64,000 nucleotides of DNA from Melampsora larici-populina 98AG31 (GCF_000204055.1 NW_006768768.1:932071-996070); one strand, 5' to 3'. Shown: positions 11,308 through 23,143, numbered from the stretch's first letter. Program-made: numbers and translations. Notes: generated by a model not told the origin, from the sequence alone.

Positions 11308-11836
11308 AATGCAGATATCTATAGCAAAGTCTCTTGCAGTGTACACAGTATGACACTAGATCTTCAAGCAGATACTCTGTGTAAAAACCTCACTCAATAG
11401 ATCCGGGAGTCATTATCCATGAATGGCTCAGCCCATTGAACACTGCAAGTGAAAGACGTATCGTGATAATAAGGCGGCTGGTGTGGAAGTCAGAAAGAGA
11501 ACATAGGTATCTTTGGATACCATATGGGCTCAACTGATATTGTCCATCATGTAATCCAGCAAAATGCTTCATACATCAAGGCTTTATGTATTATATAGCT
11601 TTCTAAATATCACAAGATACACACGACTTGCAAATTTGACGTAGCTGACCTGTCTTCATAGTGCTAGAGCCAGCAGGCCATACAGGGATAGCCCACGGAG
11701 GAAGCTGAGGATATGTCGACGTACTTGGAAGGCCAGACAATGGCAATTGCGGTGGCACTGGCAAGCTCCGTCTCTAGATGACGAAAACCTCGGGTTGATG
11801 GATAATTCTTCCTTAAGCATAGGTTTTGTTTTTTGG
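11308..11836. other. 3' flank of the PhyH gene, no gene seen
   Basis: About 530 bp between the CACAG element and the PhyH stop codon. The short frames here have no recognisable motif. The part next to 11836 should include the 3' UTR and polyadenylation site of the minus-strand gene. Confidence 0.5.
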
Positions 11837-13341
11837 TCATCCGAGAAGCCGCGAGAACGGAACCGTAGGGCTTGGTTGAAGCCAATTGAGTTCATCATAT
11901 TTAGAACCACCATCTCCTTCAATCATATCTATTTGCAGGGATCATGAAATGCAGAGCATCAGTATCATGACAATAAAGTTTGAGAATTAGAAAGACTGCG
12001 CACGGAACGTGTAAATAAATCGGGAATGAGGGGACAGGTTGCGTTCGGATTTGTGGATAACTAGTCCGTTGATTAACACAAGTGTACCTTGCAAGATTTT
12101 CAGATCGAATGTCAGTACAATCGAATAGGGAGCGGGAAAAAATGTGATGAAGATGACTTACCAGCGTCGCATTCTTCAGTAACCCAATTCGGATCTGATT
12201 CCCAATCCGGTTTATCTTCCTGATTTGCAACTTTAGCAAAACCAGTTCCACCTTCAGGTAACCTTACAAATCTTTGATAGACTTTGTTTCTTTTGTGACT
12301 TCCAGGAATAAAGCTCAAACAACCATTATTGATGGGTCCCGCCGTACATGGCTCAAGCGCAAACCTGGGGTGAGTTGAATATGAAAACAGCAGATTGGTC
12401 AACTGTCATACCCCAAAGTGCAAGATATCTTACCAAAAGCCCAAGGCACTAGGCGGGTCAGTGTAGAGAAATGTGGAGTCATCATGTATTGGAACTTTAG
12501 CTCCGATGTTAGGTTGTTTACAGATGATCATGGATTGCAAGACTAGAAAAATGCGTATCGGTCAGGATGCCACGCGTCAAAAACCTCTGGAGATAGAATC
12601 ATAACAAGGGAGAACATGCACGCACCTAGTGGATCTATATGAGCACCGAGATCGCGAGCAAGTGACTTGATATTATCATTCTGAAGTGTAAAGTGCCTGA
12701 AAGCTGAGTCCAGCTCATGAACGCCGTGTCCGATCTTGTTGACCGATAGCTCCTTAGGTCTGACCAGTTCACCAGCGGCATTGAAAGCATCTCTACGTTG
12801 GATGAAATATCTCTATGATCAGCATCATCTTCCCCTACTTTGAAGAACGAACGTGATGTACTCCTCAAAGAAGAATCGAATTTTATCACCCGATTCTAAG
12901 AAGTAGGTATCACCAACATGCTTGCCATCCGCGTTACCATCTTTCCTTCCAGTCGAGAATTTCGTCTTTAAACCTCAGAAGATACAAACTGACGTCAATC
13001 CAAAGAGTTTTCATATAAGCCTGCAAGAAGTTTGGGATCAGAAACTCACCATTGGATGACCGTCGAGTGAGAAGTCATTGAGCAGTTGTTTAGCACGCTG
13101 GAGTAAATGGTTCGCTACCTCTTTAGTGAAGAAATTAGGAATGATTAAGTATCCATTATCATCAAACTAGGAACAATCCAGGCCGAAAGAAGTCAATCGT
13201 CAATGTAAGTTTTAAGCCCACTAGATTGTTTCATGAAGGCGGCACACTGAGTCTTTAGGTATGACTGCCGCTCACGTCTTGCTTTTGTTTTGCGGTGAGG
13301 CGAAAGGCTTCCAACTCTTTAAGATTGTTCCGTTGTGACAT
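11837..13341 (-). CDS. Phytanoyl-CoA dioxygenase family protein (PHYHD1-like)
   Basis: Eight exons on the minus strand: 13341-13276, 13166-13050, 12965-12862, 12792-12626, 12542-12434, 12364-12162, 12087-12004 and 11928-11837. They join without a frame break to 942 nt (313 aa). The protein starts [13 protein letters not shown] and ends PFSRLLG. It is an Fe(II)/2-oxoglutarate dioxygenase: the iron ligands His171 and Asp173 lie in PIHDDST, the distal ligand His267 in [10 protein letters not shown], and the oxoglutarate-binding Arg278 follows. [20 protein letters not shown] and [12 protein letters not shown] are hallmarks of the PHYHD1 branch, and length matches that family. The substrate cannot be inferred. 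All splice sites are GT..AG, and the shortest exon is 66 nt. It is divergently arranged with the fasciclin gene. Confidence 0.92.
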
Positions 13342-13938
13342 TTTTCAATTTCAAGTATGTAAATCTGTTAACCACAATATTGATAAAAATCGAACAAGGA
13401 GATGAGTCAACAGCCCTTTAACGTGTGAGTCTCAGTCAACTTGATTCACCTGTTCGCGAAAAATTGACACACCAGTTGGGGTTGAAGAAGATATTTGGAT
13501 GCAACCACGGTCCACCCCTACGTCGCGCCGATGATCTACTGAGCGGTCGCAGCCCCGGGGTAGCCCCGTGTCAAAGCAGGCACACTCGGTACTATTGAGG
13601 CATTAGTCATCTATTACTACGAGCGATGACATCATCCGGATTCATCTTATAGGCGGTTTTGCAACAAAAAAGTGATTTGAATTGTAAGATGTTCTATTGG
13701 TCGAGGGCGAACTGCGCGAAGGCAGTGTTAGATTAAAACTTACACAAGCACTTAAACGCGCGGAAGCTCAAAAATGGGGTACTGAGATCAGTGACTTTGT
13801 GAAAATGATATAAAGCGGTGGTGTGATCGGTCAAATTCCCCTTGACTTCCTTTGCACGTTTTTGATTTTGTATTCAAAACCATCCATCCTTTCAGATTTC
13901 AATCTTAGCGACTACAATTCATTATCTTCGTTTTCAAG
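13342..13938. promoter_or_regulatory. Divergent intergenic region between PhyH and FAS1 genes
   Basis: A 597-bp gap separates the two divergent start codons, so both promoters must lie here or overlap. A TATA-like ATATAAAG occurs at about 13810, roughly 130 bp upstream of the fasciclin ATG. No other motif can be assigned. Confidence 0.45.
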
Positions 13939-16182
13939 ATGAGACTTCCTCAAATCTTGGTTTTATTGGCTCATCATTTGCTTTTCATTCGAGCAGATCA
14001 TCAAACTGAAAGCTTGACTTTTCAAGTTCAGTCTGATGAACTTCCTAGCCTATCTTTCCAAGATTGGACATCGGTTCTCAACGTTCGGCCAGCTGGCTTA
14101 GCCTCTGTGCCATCTGCTCCTCACAACTCGTTTGAACCTGCTTCCAACAGCGCTCGCAAGTCTTTTGAAGACAACATCATAGTCAACGATGACCTTTTTC
14201 AATTACCTCCAAAGCCAGTTATTGCGAAACTACAAGGCTTAGTGGAAACTATCGTGAACCTTGCCCTTTCACCGTTATCACACCTACCACATCTGCCCTG
14301 GCCCCGTCACCACCATCCCAAACCGATTGACTTGTCCCAATATACAATGTGGGAAGTGTGAGTATTTTCCAGTATTCGTACTTTTACTTTTTCATCATTT
14401 ACCGATTTGTGATACTGACGCGTGTGCGTGTACCTTTCGTAATAGTCTCAATTGGACTTTGCATCATCCACACAAGTCGGGCAACAATGATCATCACTCG
14501 GTACCAATTCAACGACTTGCGTGGCTGGTCAACCAATCAGAGCCGATCCAAAAAATCTTGTCGAACCCCGAAGCCGACCTTACTTTGTTCGCTCCAGATA
14601 ACGAGGCTCTCACGCCGCCGCACAAGCGCCACCATCATGGACATGGATACGGTCCGGGCCCACACTCCCTGCGCGATGAGCCTCTAACTCTTACTCCACC
14701 TGAGGATCACGTGTTTTGGCAGGCACTTGAGTCGGATTCGTTGGAGAGAGGTCATCACAGTTCCTCGGAAGCATATCACTTGCAAGAAGATGAAGACAAG
14801 GACAAAAAGAAGAAAATACTTTTACACCTGCTCGAAATGGTTCTGCAGTACCACATCTCTCCCGGTAAAAAGTCTCTGAAAGATATTCTTGACAGAAGCA
14901 CTCTTCCCTCTGATCTAAAAATTAGGTAAGCTATCTGACGCTTCAACGTTCTTATCAGATATTCTAATTCCTGTGCTACATACCTTGTCATTTAGCCACC
15001 ACAGTGGCTCGCCTGCCTTTCGTATTCGTGTGGGCGGTCCTCCTCACTTCACTCACGGCATAACCGCTTTGAACTTTTTCACCTCACTTGGTGCCCATCA
15101 TGACCAACCGATTCTTACCAAAAATGGAGTGATTCACGTTGTCCACGGAGTTCCCTTACTCCCCCCGCTTTCACCCCTTTCTGAGCTTTTCCTCTATCCT
15201 CAGCCGTTCTCAACCTTGACTTCGGCTTTACAGAAGGTAAAGCTCGATGACATCCTGCTTCCATCTTGGGACAACAAAACTGTTCCTCTCGAAAACGACT
15301 CCGGTTTGGATGCCGACCTTGACGTTGTCGACGAGAGAGTCCAAAATATTCTTTCTAGTCTAGCTGTCGAAAACGAACATCGCTTAAAGAAACAAAGTTT
15401 TACTGTCTTTGCTCCCACCAATCGCGCTTTCCGTTCACTTGGCCCGCATGCAAATGCATTCCTGTTCTCTCCCTTTGGTATTCACATCCTGCGATACGTA
15501 CTGTCCTATCATATCGTACCGGACGTTATCTTCTACACAGACCACGTCGACAAGACAAAGAACGCCAATGTTACTATGATCGGACTGGATTCAAATCTTG
15601 ACTTTCTATCTGACACGAAAGACGATGATCGTCTTAGCCTTTTCGGACATGGCGACTTCCCTCGTTCATCACCTGGACATCCTCATGCCTTCATTCATCC
15701 TAAGACTCCGTGTGACAAAGTCAATGTGTGAGTGTCTTAAATCGTGTCCGCAGATTTAATGATACATGTTCTCATTGCTTCCTATGTTACACAGTACCCA
15801 CATCTCTCTCCCCACGCTTTTGGGGTCAGCCAAGAACGAGTCATTGACTATATCTTTGGTGAAATATCATTTGCCTGGATCGTAAGTTGCAATATTCATA
15901 TTGTCTCTCCAACGCTCCACTGACGTTTTTTTCCTTTACGGGCCAAGTAGTAAGGAGCTCAAGCGAAGGGTTTATGTCAAGCAGCCAATCCCTCCCCCCG
16001 GTGCAAAGCATCCTGGAAAGTCTTTGAAGCCTATTCCCGTTGTAATCGCCGATGGTGTGGCGTGGGGAGGTGCCATTCACGTGATTGATAACTTGATTCA
16101 TCCTCCAGTACATCCTGACCATCCTGCTCACCCTCACCTTCAACGCGTCTTTTCTGGGAGAAGAGGGCAAGATGAAGTTTGA
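13939..16182 (+). CDS. Secreted protein with two fasciclin (FAS1) domains
   Basis: Five exons (13939-14357, 14446-14925, 14996-15727, 15795-15881, 15951-16182) join in frame to 1950 nt, 649 aa. Residues 1-20 form a signal peptide (MRLPQILVLLAHHLLFIRAD). The first FAS1 domain spans about 160-360, with an H1-type motif LTLFAPDNEAL near 185-195, a His-rich insert (KRHHHGHGYGPG), the core motif YHISPG, and an H2-type motif NGVIHVVHGVPLLPP at 343-357. The second spans about 370-625 (SFTVFAPTNRAF around 438, YHIVPD, GAIHVIDNLIHPP near 613). FAS1 domains mediate adhesion, typically at the cell surface or in the extracellular matrix. No C-terminal hydrophobic GPI signal is visible. Introns are 66-88 bp, all GT..AG, and every junction keeps the frame. 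Confidence 0.92.
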
Positions 16183-16449
16183 GTTGAAACATGTTGCGTG
16201 CCTTAAAACAAATTACCTGTCATCAGACAAAAAATGTCCTAGTTTTCTCTTGTTGTATCAGTTTGTAGTGTAAAATTCCTTGTCTCTCAGTTGGATGTTG
16301 TGAGTTTTCCATCGCTTGAGACTTGGCATCATTTCATCCACTTGCTCAAGTACTGTAGGTTTAAGCAAGTTATGTTCTTTGCCATCATTATTTTCAATAT
16401 GTTACAGTGAATTGATTGCTGCTATCATTGCAATTCAAATGATCTTTTG

Positions 16450-16850
16450 CTTTATTACTTCTGCTCTTTGACACCATTCTTTGGTGCTCTTGCTTGGGCC
16501 AAACCCCTACCCAACTGGTCGCCTTGAAGGGATGCTTGCATTTCAAAGCTCTCAAGTTTGTCATTGAGAACCCCGGTGGGAGAGCCCACCTTTGACCTAC
16601 TCTTGACAACTGCGCGAGGTACCACAATCACCCTGGGGTGGGTAGACAAACCACTGGATGCCATCGTTAAAACATGCCTAATTGACACTGATGATATAAC
16701 GAACCATTTTTCAGACCTTCAATCACTGATTACATCATTGTTTACAAGAGATCAAGACACATCAAGCAACGCCCAAAACCCTAAGCCAAAAGCAGCCCTT
16801 TCCCCTGACATAGCCAGAGGGGCTTTACCAGTGCTGGAAACATACACCAC
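16450..16850 (+). pseudogene. Coding-like remnant of unknown identity
   Basis: In one frame the sequence reads TPFFGALAWAKPLPNWSP, then a TGA, then a long open run including PTFDLLLTTARGTTITLGWV and SLITSLFTRDQDTSSNAQ. It ends where the ATACACCACGGG terminus begins. No domain is recognised. The antisense frame 16455-16688 is also open, so strand is not certain. Confidence 0.3.
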
Positions 16851-17180
16851 GGGGGGATCCTGGGTCAGAAGTTGATCCTGACTGGTCTTAAAAACGTCGG
16901 ATCGTATTCTGACCCGAAGCTTGTCCCTGGGTAGACAGAAGGCCACCCCGCGCTGGCCTTCCTTGGCCGCCCCTGTTTGAGCCCTGAACAGCCTGCAGCC
17001 CAGCTTGTAGACGCGCCCATAGGCGGCCTGTTTGGTCAGCAGTCGGTATTGCGCGGCACCTTCCCAATACTGACAGCAGAGGCATGCAGGACAGGGCAGG
17101 CCGCAGGACAGACTTCGCAAAGCCTCCCTTGCGTACAAGTTTTTCTTGTGTCGCGTGCTCCCCCCTTTGGTTTCCCCCCA
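16842..17180. repeat. ATACACCACGGGG terminus with GC-rich subterminal zone
   Basis: ATACACCACGGGGGG at 16842 is the inverted partner of CCCCCGTGGTGTAT ending at 23870, and both are bordered inward by unusually GC-rich DNA. The same terminus ends a complete 276-bp element at 49242-49517. No clear target duplication joins 16842 and 23870, so a shared element is only suggested. Confidence 0.45.
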
Positions 17181-18349
17181 AGCATCATCCGCAAGTTTTA
17201 ATTGTCTTCCAAACTTCTTTCAAAGAATTGTCAACTTCTCAGTCACCTTCACAATTTTCAACTGCCCTCAAGTACCTTCACCTATCATGTTCTCTCAACA
17301 ATTACGCGCGGTGGGATCCTATTCCACTCCATCCATGAGACAGCACTCACCTTTAAACCCTTTCTCTCTCAGTCGTTTAGCTGGCGCGGGTGGACAGACT
17401 GCTTCACTAGTTGCGCGTCAAGGGGCTTCTCTATTACTCTCAACTATTTTGCATTCATCTTTCAAGTGAAATTCATCCATTCCTCTTCCATACGATAATT
17501 GATTTCCCAGGAACCAAGAAGAGAAGCATGAGTAAGTCAAGTGTTTCAATGATCTTTAACAAGTTTCAAGCTCTCACCCTTCTTTTGTATTCCCATTAAA
17601 TCGTTTTATCAACCTTCACTCTCTCCTAACCTCCTCGAACTCTATCTAGAAAATGAATCGTTAATTCTTGAATCGAGTATCAAAGGATGGTAAGCAAGAA
17701 GACCAACCTTCTGGAAGTCGTTTTTTACCATGCTTTTGCATCAAGACATGTGCATTAAGATGATTCAATGTCCGACATCCTTTTGTACAACCAGGATAAA
17801 TACAATCGTAAAGTCTCTCGATCTATTATTTTTGAAAAAGAAAAGGAAACAAGATATAAGTAAACCATTGCTCAATTCATTTCGCTTTTGGCCCTTTGCA
17901 GACCAGTTACACTCCTACGCGTTTCAAATAATCGTGCTGGGTCTAAAATGTTCGTTAAATAGGAAACAAATAGACCTCTTCAAATCTTCTCTTTGGTCGT
18001 TTTTGTTGTGAAGTTGCAGGTTGTAAACAAAACGGTTTCCGATACTAATATTCTTCAATCCGAGACGCAATTCGATGAGGAGAGATTGAATGATTTAGAG
18101 TGGTTTGATCAAAAGTTTCTTTGTATGAATTTGATTTATTCCAACAAATTGCTTCTAATTTAATTCTTTTTGAATCATGTTGTAGAGCTCGAGAGTCTTT
18201 AGGACTAGATAAAGGGTGAGGAAGATAAGATTGTTTCTTTTTTGATCGTTTTTTGTTATTTCTTTGTTGAGGATTGGAATTTCGCAACAATTGATAGATT
18301 GCGTTCTCAAAGAAATCAATCAGACTTCATCCTTTCTCTTCTTTCATAT

Positions 18350-18514
18350 TAGTGGCTCTCAAACCTGACCCAGTTTCAAAAAACCCGGTTGCCCCAGTTG
18401 AATTTTTGGCTGGGAGCTGTCAACAAATGTCAACTTGATACACAAAGTTACTGCCAAAAAACAACTGGGTCAACTGGGTTTTTTGAAAACCGGGGCAGGT
18501 TTGAGAGCCACTAT
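18350..18514. mobile_element. Short inverted-repeat element (hAT-type MITE candidate)
   Basis: About 165 bp beginning TAGTGGCTCTCAAACCTG and ending with its near-perfect reverse complement. Arms extend over 50 bp with scattered mismatches. The TAGTGGCTCTCAAACC end resembles hAT termini, but no 8-bp duplication is visible. Confidence 0.65.
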
Positions 18515-18547
18515 TGTCAATCCAAAAAAATGTTTTCATTTCTTTTT

Positions 18548-18739
18548 TGTTGAAGCCTATATGTGTGTTACAGTCCTAGACTACAATCCTGTATACGTAG
18601 TAGCATATCCTTGTAGCGGGGTTAGGTTAGATCACTTATATAGCCTCGCTCCACCCGGTTCTTTCCTTTCTTCACTATCGAAGATTGGATTAGTTCTCGG
18701 ACCGGGTGAAGCGACGAGCGCTGACCTTTAGCTTTAACA
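18548..18739 (+). repeat. Copia 5' LTR (192 bp)
   Basis: Begins TGTTGAAGCCTATATG and ends TTTAACA. It contains TTATATAG, a possible TATA element, near 18636. The sequence after it (GGTTTTGAGTCCCAG) should contain the primer-binding site, but I cannot match a tRNA with confidence. Confidence 0.92.
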
Positions 18740-18817
18740 GGTTTTGAGTCCCAGTTGTGATACCAGCTGTAGTTTGTTGTAGATGAACGGTTCTGCTTAA
18801 AATTTTTTGAACGATCG

Positions 18818-21800
18818 ATGATAACCAGAAGTTCAGGTTCTAAAAAGAAACCCTCAGATAACAACGACGACACCCAAGTGCCCGAGAACAAAACCAATCC
18901 CGATTCCGACTCCGATAAGGACGTTGACTTGCTACCCTCCAAAGGGCAAGAAGATTTAGATTCAGATATCAAGTTAAAAGATTCAAGTTCAGATATCAAG
19001 ATAGAAGATTTAGAAAACAGCTCAGTTCTAGTTTCGAGTTCAAAACATTCAGATTTAAAAACCCAGATTTCACAAGTTACTGTTTCAGATATGTCTAAAG
19101 ATCCACCACCTCACCAAGTTTCCGATCATTACACCTCGATGGACTTCTTTGTTAAAATGCCCACTCTAGTTAACAAGGCTGTTGCCACGCTAGATGAGAA
19201 TGGATCGAACTATTTACACTGGAAAAATGACTTGTATGTTTTAATTGATTTTATAACCAAGATTCCCGATTACCTAGATCAAGATAGAAAGCAAACTACT
19301 GGTGATGATGTGATAACTCAGATGATAAGGGTCTCAGTATGCGAAACACTCAGATTACAAGTCGACCCGAAAGAATCAGCTTTTACCGTTTTCAATCGCC
19401 TAAAATCATTATTTCATTTTCCTACTCGTTCTACTCATCTCAGCTTATGGAAAGAGATACTTCAATCTAAAGTCGATTCACCAGATGCGGTGGCAGCTCA
19501 CCTGTCGAAGATGAAAGCTAAGGTTGAAGAATTACAACGCACCGGTTTCACTTTTACTAAGGACTCCTTTCTTAGCATCGTTATGCAGCTCGGATTATCT
19601 CAACAATTTGCCAACGTTAACACGATCTTAGACTCCAGATTACGCACAAACCCTGATACAGCAATCTCATCTCGAGAGACTGAAGAAGCAATCCGTAACG
19701 AGACTTATCGATTGGCGGACTCGGCCATAGATCTGTTACCGAACATCTCCGCTTTAAACATCAATGATCGAGGACATAATTATGCCACAAGATCTAGAGT
19801 ACAAACGCATGCAAGTCAGTCATCTCAAAGACGTTACCAAACTCCGACTCAGAGTTCAGGCAAAACATACCCTTCAAAGTCGAACTTCAGGGTTGGACCG
19901 AACACTCCAGCTCATCTGAAGAACTGTTTCGATTGCGGTGGTGAGCACTGGTCTAAAACACCATTCTGCCCCAAGTCACCAAACTACGATCCCGAGCTCG
20001 CTCGACAAGAACTCTCTCAACAATCGTCATCCCGAGGTACCTTCAGAGCGAACATGGCTGATGCGTCTCACGGTTACGATGCGTCATCTCCACTACCTCA
20101 CTCGGTCTACAGTAGCGAGGCATCTGTCACCGAAGATTGGAACGTGGGAGAGGCGGTACTTGACTCAGGAGCGACGCACCATGTCACAAATGAGGTGGGT
20201 GCTTTGCTCAACTACACTCATCTTCGATCCCCAATCCCACTGCATGTTGCAACAGAATCTGAAGGCAACTTTCTCACAGGAATCGGGTCGTTAATCCTCA
20301 AAAGCGACTCGGGTGCATCTATTAAAATCAAGGATGTGTATTACTGTGAAAGAGCGAAAGGAACCCTTATTTCCATGGCAGCTCTGGTGGAGGATGGATA
20401 TGTTTTTTCTTTTTCCGGCTATGATTTATCTTTGTCTTTTGGATCTCATACATTAACGTCGAAATACAAGAATCGCCGATGGCTAGTTCCTCTCATCACA
20501 AACCCACCAAAACCACCTGCCTGTCAGACTCATGTTTCGTCTTGCCGTGCCCGAGTGTTTACGAAAGAGGAGAGCAATGAAGCTTTGAGATGGCATAAGC
20601 GCTTCGGACATGTAGGTCTTAGAGTGATCAAAAGGCTGCTAAGTAAAGAAATGACGACAGGACTTCCCGAGCATTTAGTGAACGCACCGTTTCAATGCCC
20701 TGACTGTCTGATTAGCAAGAGCCTCCGACATCAAACGATGGGTCCGTCGGGAAGAGAACGGCCCCAACCGCTTGAGTTAATTGTTTCGGACATTGCTGGT
20801 CCTTTTGATGGAGAGTTATTTGGTTTTAAGTACATGATCACCTTTAGAGACCTGGCTACAACTTTTACCGACGTTATGGTTTTGAAATCAAGAGATCACG
20901 CACCAAGTGTTTTTCAGGAATTTGTTCTCAAGATGGAACGTCAGACATCATTTAAGGTCAAGCAACTACGAACTGATGGCGCCGGTGAATTTAACTCAGC
21001 AACTTTTCTTAACTGGCTCAAAGCTCATGGCATCGCAAAAGAAAAAACCCTTCCGTATGAACACAATCAAAACGGTGTTGCTGAACGCTCCATCAGGACG
21101 ATTGGTGACATGGGTCGAACCATGCTGATTGCGTCAAAACTACCAAAGTTCTTTTGGTGTTTCGCCTACCTAACTGCTGGCTTTATTCATAACCGAATCC
21201 CGAATGTGAACACCGGCGATAAAACACCTTTCGAATTACTTTTTGGGAAGAAACCACATCTTGAAGGCTTACGCACGTTTGGAGAAGAAGCTTTTGTTCA
21301 CATACCTTCGGAGAGGCGAGGTAAACTGGATCCACGAGCTCAAAAGTGTATTTTCATTGGTTACTTACCGGGCAGTAAAGGGTGGAAATTTTTCAACTTT
21401 GAAACTAAGAAGGTTGTTGAATCGTCTATGGCGGTTTTCTCTGATGATAAAGAGCCGGTACTTGAGGAAATCAAAGAACCAGAACAGTCAAAGGGTAATC
21501 TCAGTCACATCCTGAACGCTTTACAACTTGGAAGTTTCGATGCCGAGGAAGCGGTCATGCAACAAGATGCCCTGGTAACTTCTGTAGAAAACAGTCTGAA
21601 GAACGGTGATCCAACTATCCCAAAAACTTACAAGGAAGCAATGAGTCGTAGTGATGCAGATAAGTGGAGAGCGGCCTGTGAGAAGGAGATGGACCAGATG
21701 AGAGAGATGCAGGTGTGGGAAGTGTGTGATTTGCCTAAAGATCGTAAGGTGACTGATGCGAAGTGGGTGTTTGATATCAAGAGAGATGGAACTTACAAAG

Positions 21801-23143
21801 CCAGATATGTGGCTCGGGGGTTTACTCAAATCGAAGGGGTCGACTACCACGAGACTTTCGCACCGACCGCTACCTTTGCAGCTTTGAGAATAATCGTAAC
21901 GGTTGCAGCAATGTTTGGCTGGAACACCTTCGGTTTTGATGTTACCGCAGCATTCCTTCATAGCCCTCTGGAAGAAGATGTTTGGGTAAGACAACCAGCC
22001 GGTTTTTCTTACGGACCGGTCTCGAAAGTACTCAAGTGTCTCCGAGCTCTGTATGGAACTAAGCAAGGAATGAGGTGCTGGTGGAAGTTTATCGCGAAAA
22101 AGCTTGAAAAGATGGGTTTTCGACCTAGTCAATTCGATGCTAGTTTCTACATCCTAAGACGCGGATCCGATACTTGCCTCATCTGGCTCCATGTGGACGA
22201 TGGTGCTGTAACCGGTAGTAGCACACGATTGCTGATGGAGATTGAGGGTTTACTCAAAGCTGAAATCAAGATCAAGTGGGAAACAAGCTTAGATTCAATT
22301 GTGGGTGTTGAAATCAATCGACCATCACCTGACCGCTTTGAAATGTCACAACCTAAGCTTGCAAACCGTATACTCAAAGACAATGCTGATCTACTATCTG
22401 TCCTAAGTGCTGAAAACCCCCTGAGTGTGTCAACCCGATTAGAAACCTCTGTGAATGTTCCTCCAGTTGATGGGGGGAGATATCTTTCGATAATCGGCTC
22501 ACTAAGCTATCTTGCAGTAGGAACTCGACCAGACCTGTCTTACTCGGTGAATTTCCTTGCGCGGTATGGCAAGACGCCTCAAGAAGCTCACTGGAACGCG
22601 TTAAAACATCTTTTACGATATTTAAGGAAGACAGCAAGCATGGGTATTTTAATCAATCCTCGAAAGACGAAGTACTCAGCACCGATGGAGACTTTTGTGG
22701 ATGCTAACTGGGGCGGGGAATTTGCTAGATCATCTTATGGGCATGTGACGAGATTGTTTGGGGTACCGGTAGCGTGGGTGGCGAGAAGGCAGGCGTGTGT
22801 AGCTACTTCAACTTGTCATGCGGAGTTTATGGCGATAGGAGCGGCATGTAGGGATTCAGTTTGGTTACACTCATTAGCAACGGACATGTTACCTGATTTA
22901 CCACCACCATTACTTTTATGTGATAATTCATCGTCAGTACATGTTTCAAAAGATAATGCGGCTAACAAGAGAACAAGACATGCGGAAAGGGAGTACTATT
23001 ACATAAATGAACAGCTTCACAAAAAGAAAGTCGACATTAAATGGATACCAGCGAGCCAGCAGGTTGCAGATATATTTACTAAGCCCTTAGGACCTACAAA
23101 ACATAAAGAAGCAATCAAGATGCTAGGCATGACTGGGAGCTGA
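18818..23143 (+). CDS. Copia gag-pol polyprotein
   Basis: A single 1441-aa ORF with all copia domains in order. Gag-like N-terminus (UBN2-type region about 110-300) and a zinc knuckle C370-x2-C373-x3-H377-x6-C384. Aspartic protease with Asp449 in LDSGATHHV. Pre-integrase HHCC (WHKRFGHVGL, then CPDCLISK). Integrase D658, D720 and E756 (DD35E). Reverse transcriptase from KWVFDIKRDG, with catalytic V1126-D-D (LHVDDGAV). RNase H from about 1290 (FVDANWGG) with the copia-typical ADIFTKPLG near the end. No stop or frameshift is present, so it could encode active proteins. The Met at 18818 is the first in the frame and lies 78 bp after the LTR. Confidence 0.95.
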   Translation: MITRSSGSKKKPSDNNDDTQVPENKTNPDSDSDKDVDLLPSKGQEDLDSDIKLKDSSSDIKIEDLENSSVLVSSSKHSDLKTQISQVTVSDMSKDPPPHQVSDHYTSMDFFVKMPTLVNKAVATLDENGSNYLHWKNDLYVLIDFITKIPDYLDQDRKQTTGDDVITQMIRVSVCETLRLQVDPKESAFTVFNRLKSLFHFPTRSTHLSLWKEILQSKVDSPDAVAAHLSKMKAKVEELQRTGFTFTKDSFLSIVMQLGLSQQFANVNTILDSRLRTNPDTAISSRETEEAIRNETYRLADSAIDLLPNISALNINDRGHNYATRSRVQTHASQSSQRRYQTPTQSSGKTYPSKSNFRVGPNTPAHLKNCFDCGGEHWSKTPFCPKSPNYDPELARQELSQQSSSRGTFRANMADASHGYDASSPLPHSVYSSEASVTEDWNVGEAVLDSGATHHVTNEVGALLNYTHLRSPIPLHVATESEGNFLTGIGSLILKSDSGASIKIKDVYYCERAKGTLISMAALVEDGYVFSFSGYDLSLSFGSHTLTSKYKNRRWLVPLITNPPKPPACQTHVSSCRARVFTKEESNEALRWHKRFGHVGLRVIKRLLSKEMTTGLPEHLVNAPFQCPDCLISKSLRHQTMGPSGRERPQPLELIVSDIAGPFDGELFGFKYMITFRDLATTFTDVMVLKSRDHAPSVFQEFVLKMERQTSFKVKQLRTDGAGEFNSATFLNWLKAHGIAKEKTLPYEHNQNGVAERSIRTIGDMGRTMLIASKLPKFFWCFAYLTAGFIHNRIPNVNTGDKTPFELLFGKKPHLEGLRTFGEEAFVHIPSERRGKLDPRAQKCIFIGYLPGSKGWKFFNFETKKVVESSMAVFSDDKEPVLEEIKEPEQSKGNLSHILNALQLGSFDAEEAVMQQDALVTSVENSLKNGDPTIPKTYKEAMSRSDADKWRAACEKEMDQMREMQVWEVCDLPKDRKVTDAKWVFDIKRDGTYKARYVARGFTQIEGVDYHETFAPTATFAALRIIVTVAAMFGWNTFGFDVTAAFLHSPLEEDVWVRQPAGFSYGPVSKVLKCLRALYGTKQGMRCWWKFIAKKLEKMGFRPSQFDASFYILRRGSDTCLIWLHVDDGAVTGSSTRLLMEIEGLLKAEIKIKWETSLDSIVGVEINRPSPDRFEMSQPKLANRILKDNADLLSVLSAENPLSVSTRLETSVNVPPVDGGRYLSIIGSLSYLAVGTRPDLSYSVNFLARYGKTPQEAHWNALKHLLRYLRKTASMGILINPRKTKYSAPMETFVDANWGGEFARSSYGHVTRLFGVPVAWVARRQACVATSTCHAEFMAIGAACRDSVWLHSLATDMLPDLPPPLLLCDNSSSVHVSKDNAANKRTRHAEREYYYINEQLHKKKVDIKWIPASQQVADIFTKPLGPTKHKEAIKMLGMTGS

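Larger units (their letters stand above)
16183..18547. other. Intergenic, with element remnants
   Basis: No supported host gene. It contains a coding-like stretch (16450-16850), a GC-rich segment beginning with an ATACACCACGGG end (16842-17180), AT-rich unique-looking DNA and a short inverted-repeat element (18350-18514). The mutually overlapping minus-strand ORFs in the GC-rich part look like composition artefacts. Confidence 0.5.

Noticed and set aside
10003..11400. A gene interrupted by the CACAG element whose frame is restored by excision
   Set aside because: On careful reading the frames on the two sides do not match after removing one AAT, so continuity is not supported.
11664..11922. 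Minus-strand ORFs of 73-88 codons overlapping the PhyH 3' exon
   Set aside because: The last PhyH exon is fixed by its splice site and conserved ending (NWLQPSP); the other frames are shadows.
16752..17201. Several overlapping ORFs on both strands in GC-rich DNA
   Set aside because: Open frames on all strands come from high GC and few stops; no motif, and the region starts at a transposon end.
21521..22637. Minus-strand ORFs of up to 203 codons inside copia
   Set aside because: Opposite a fully annotated RT/RNase H region; composition follows the sense strand.
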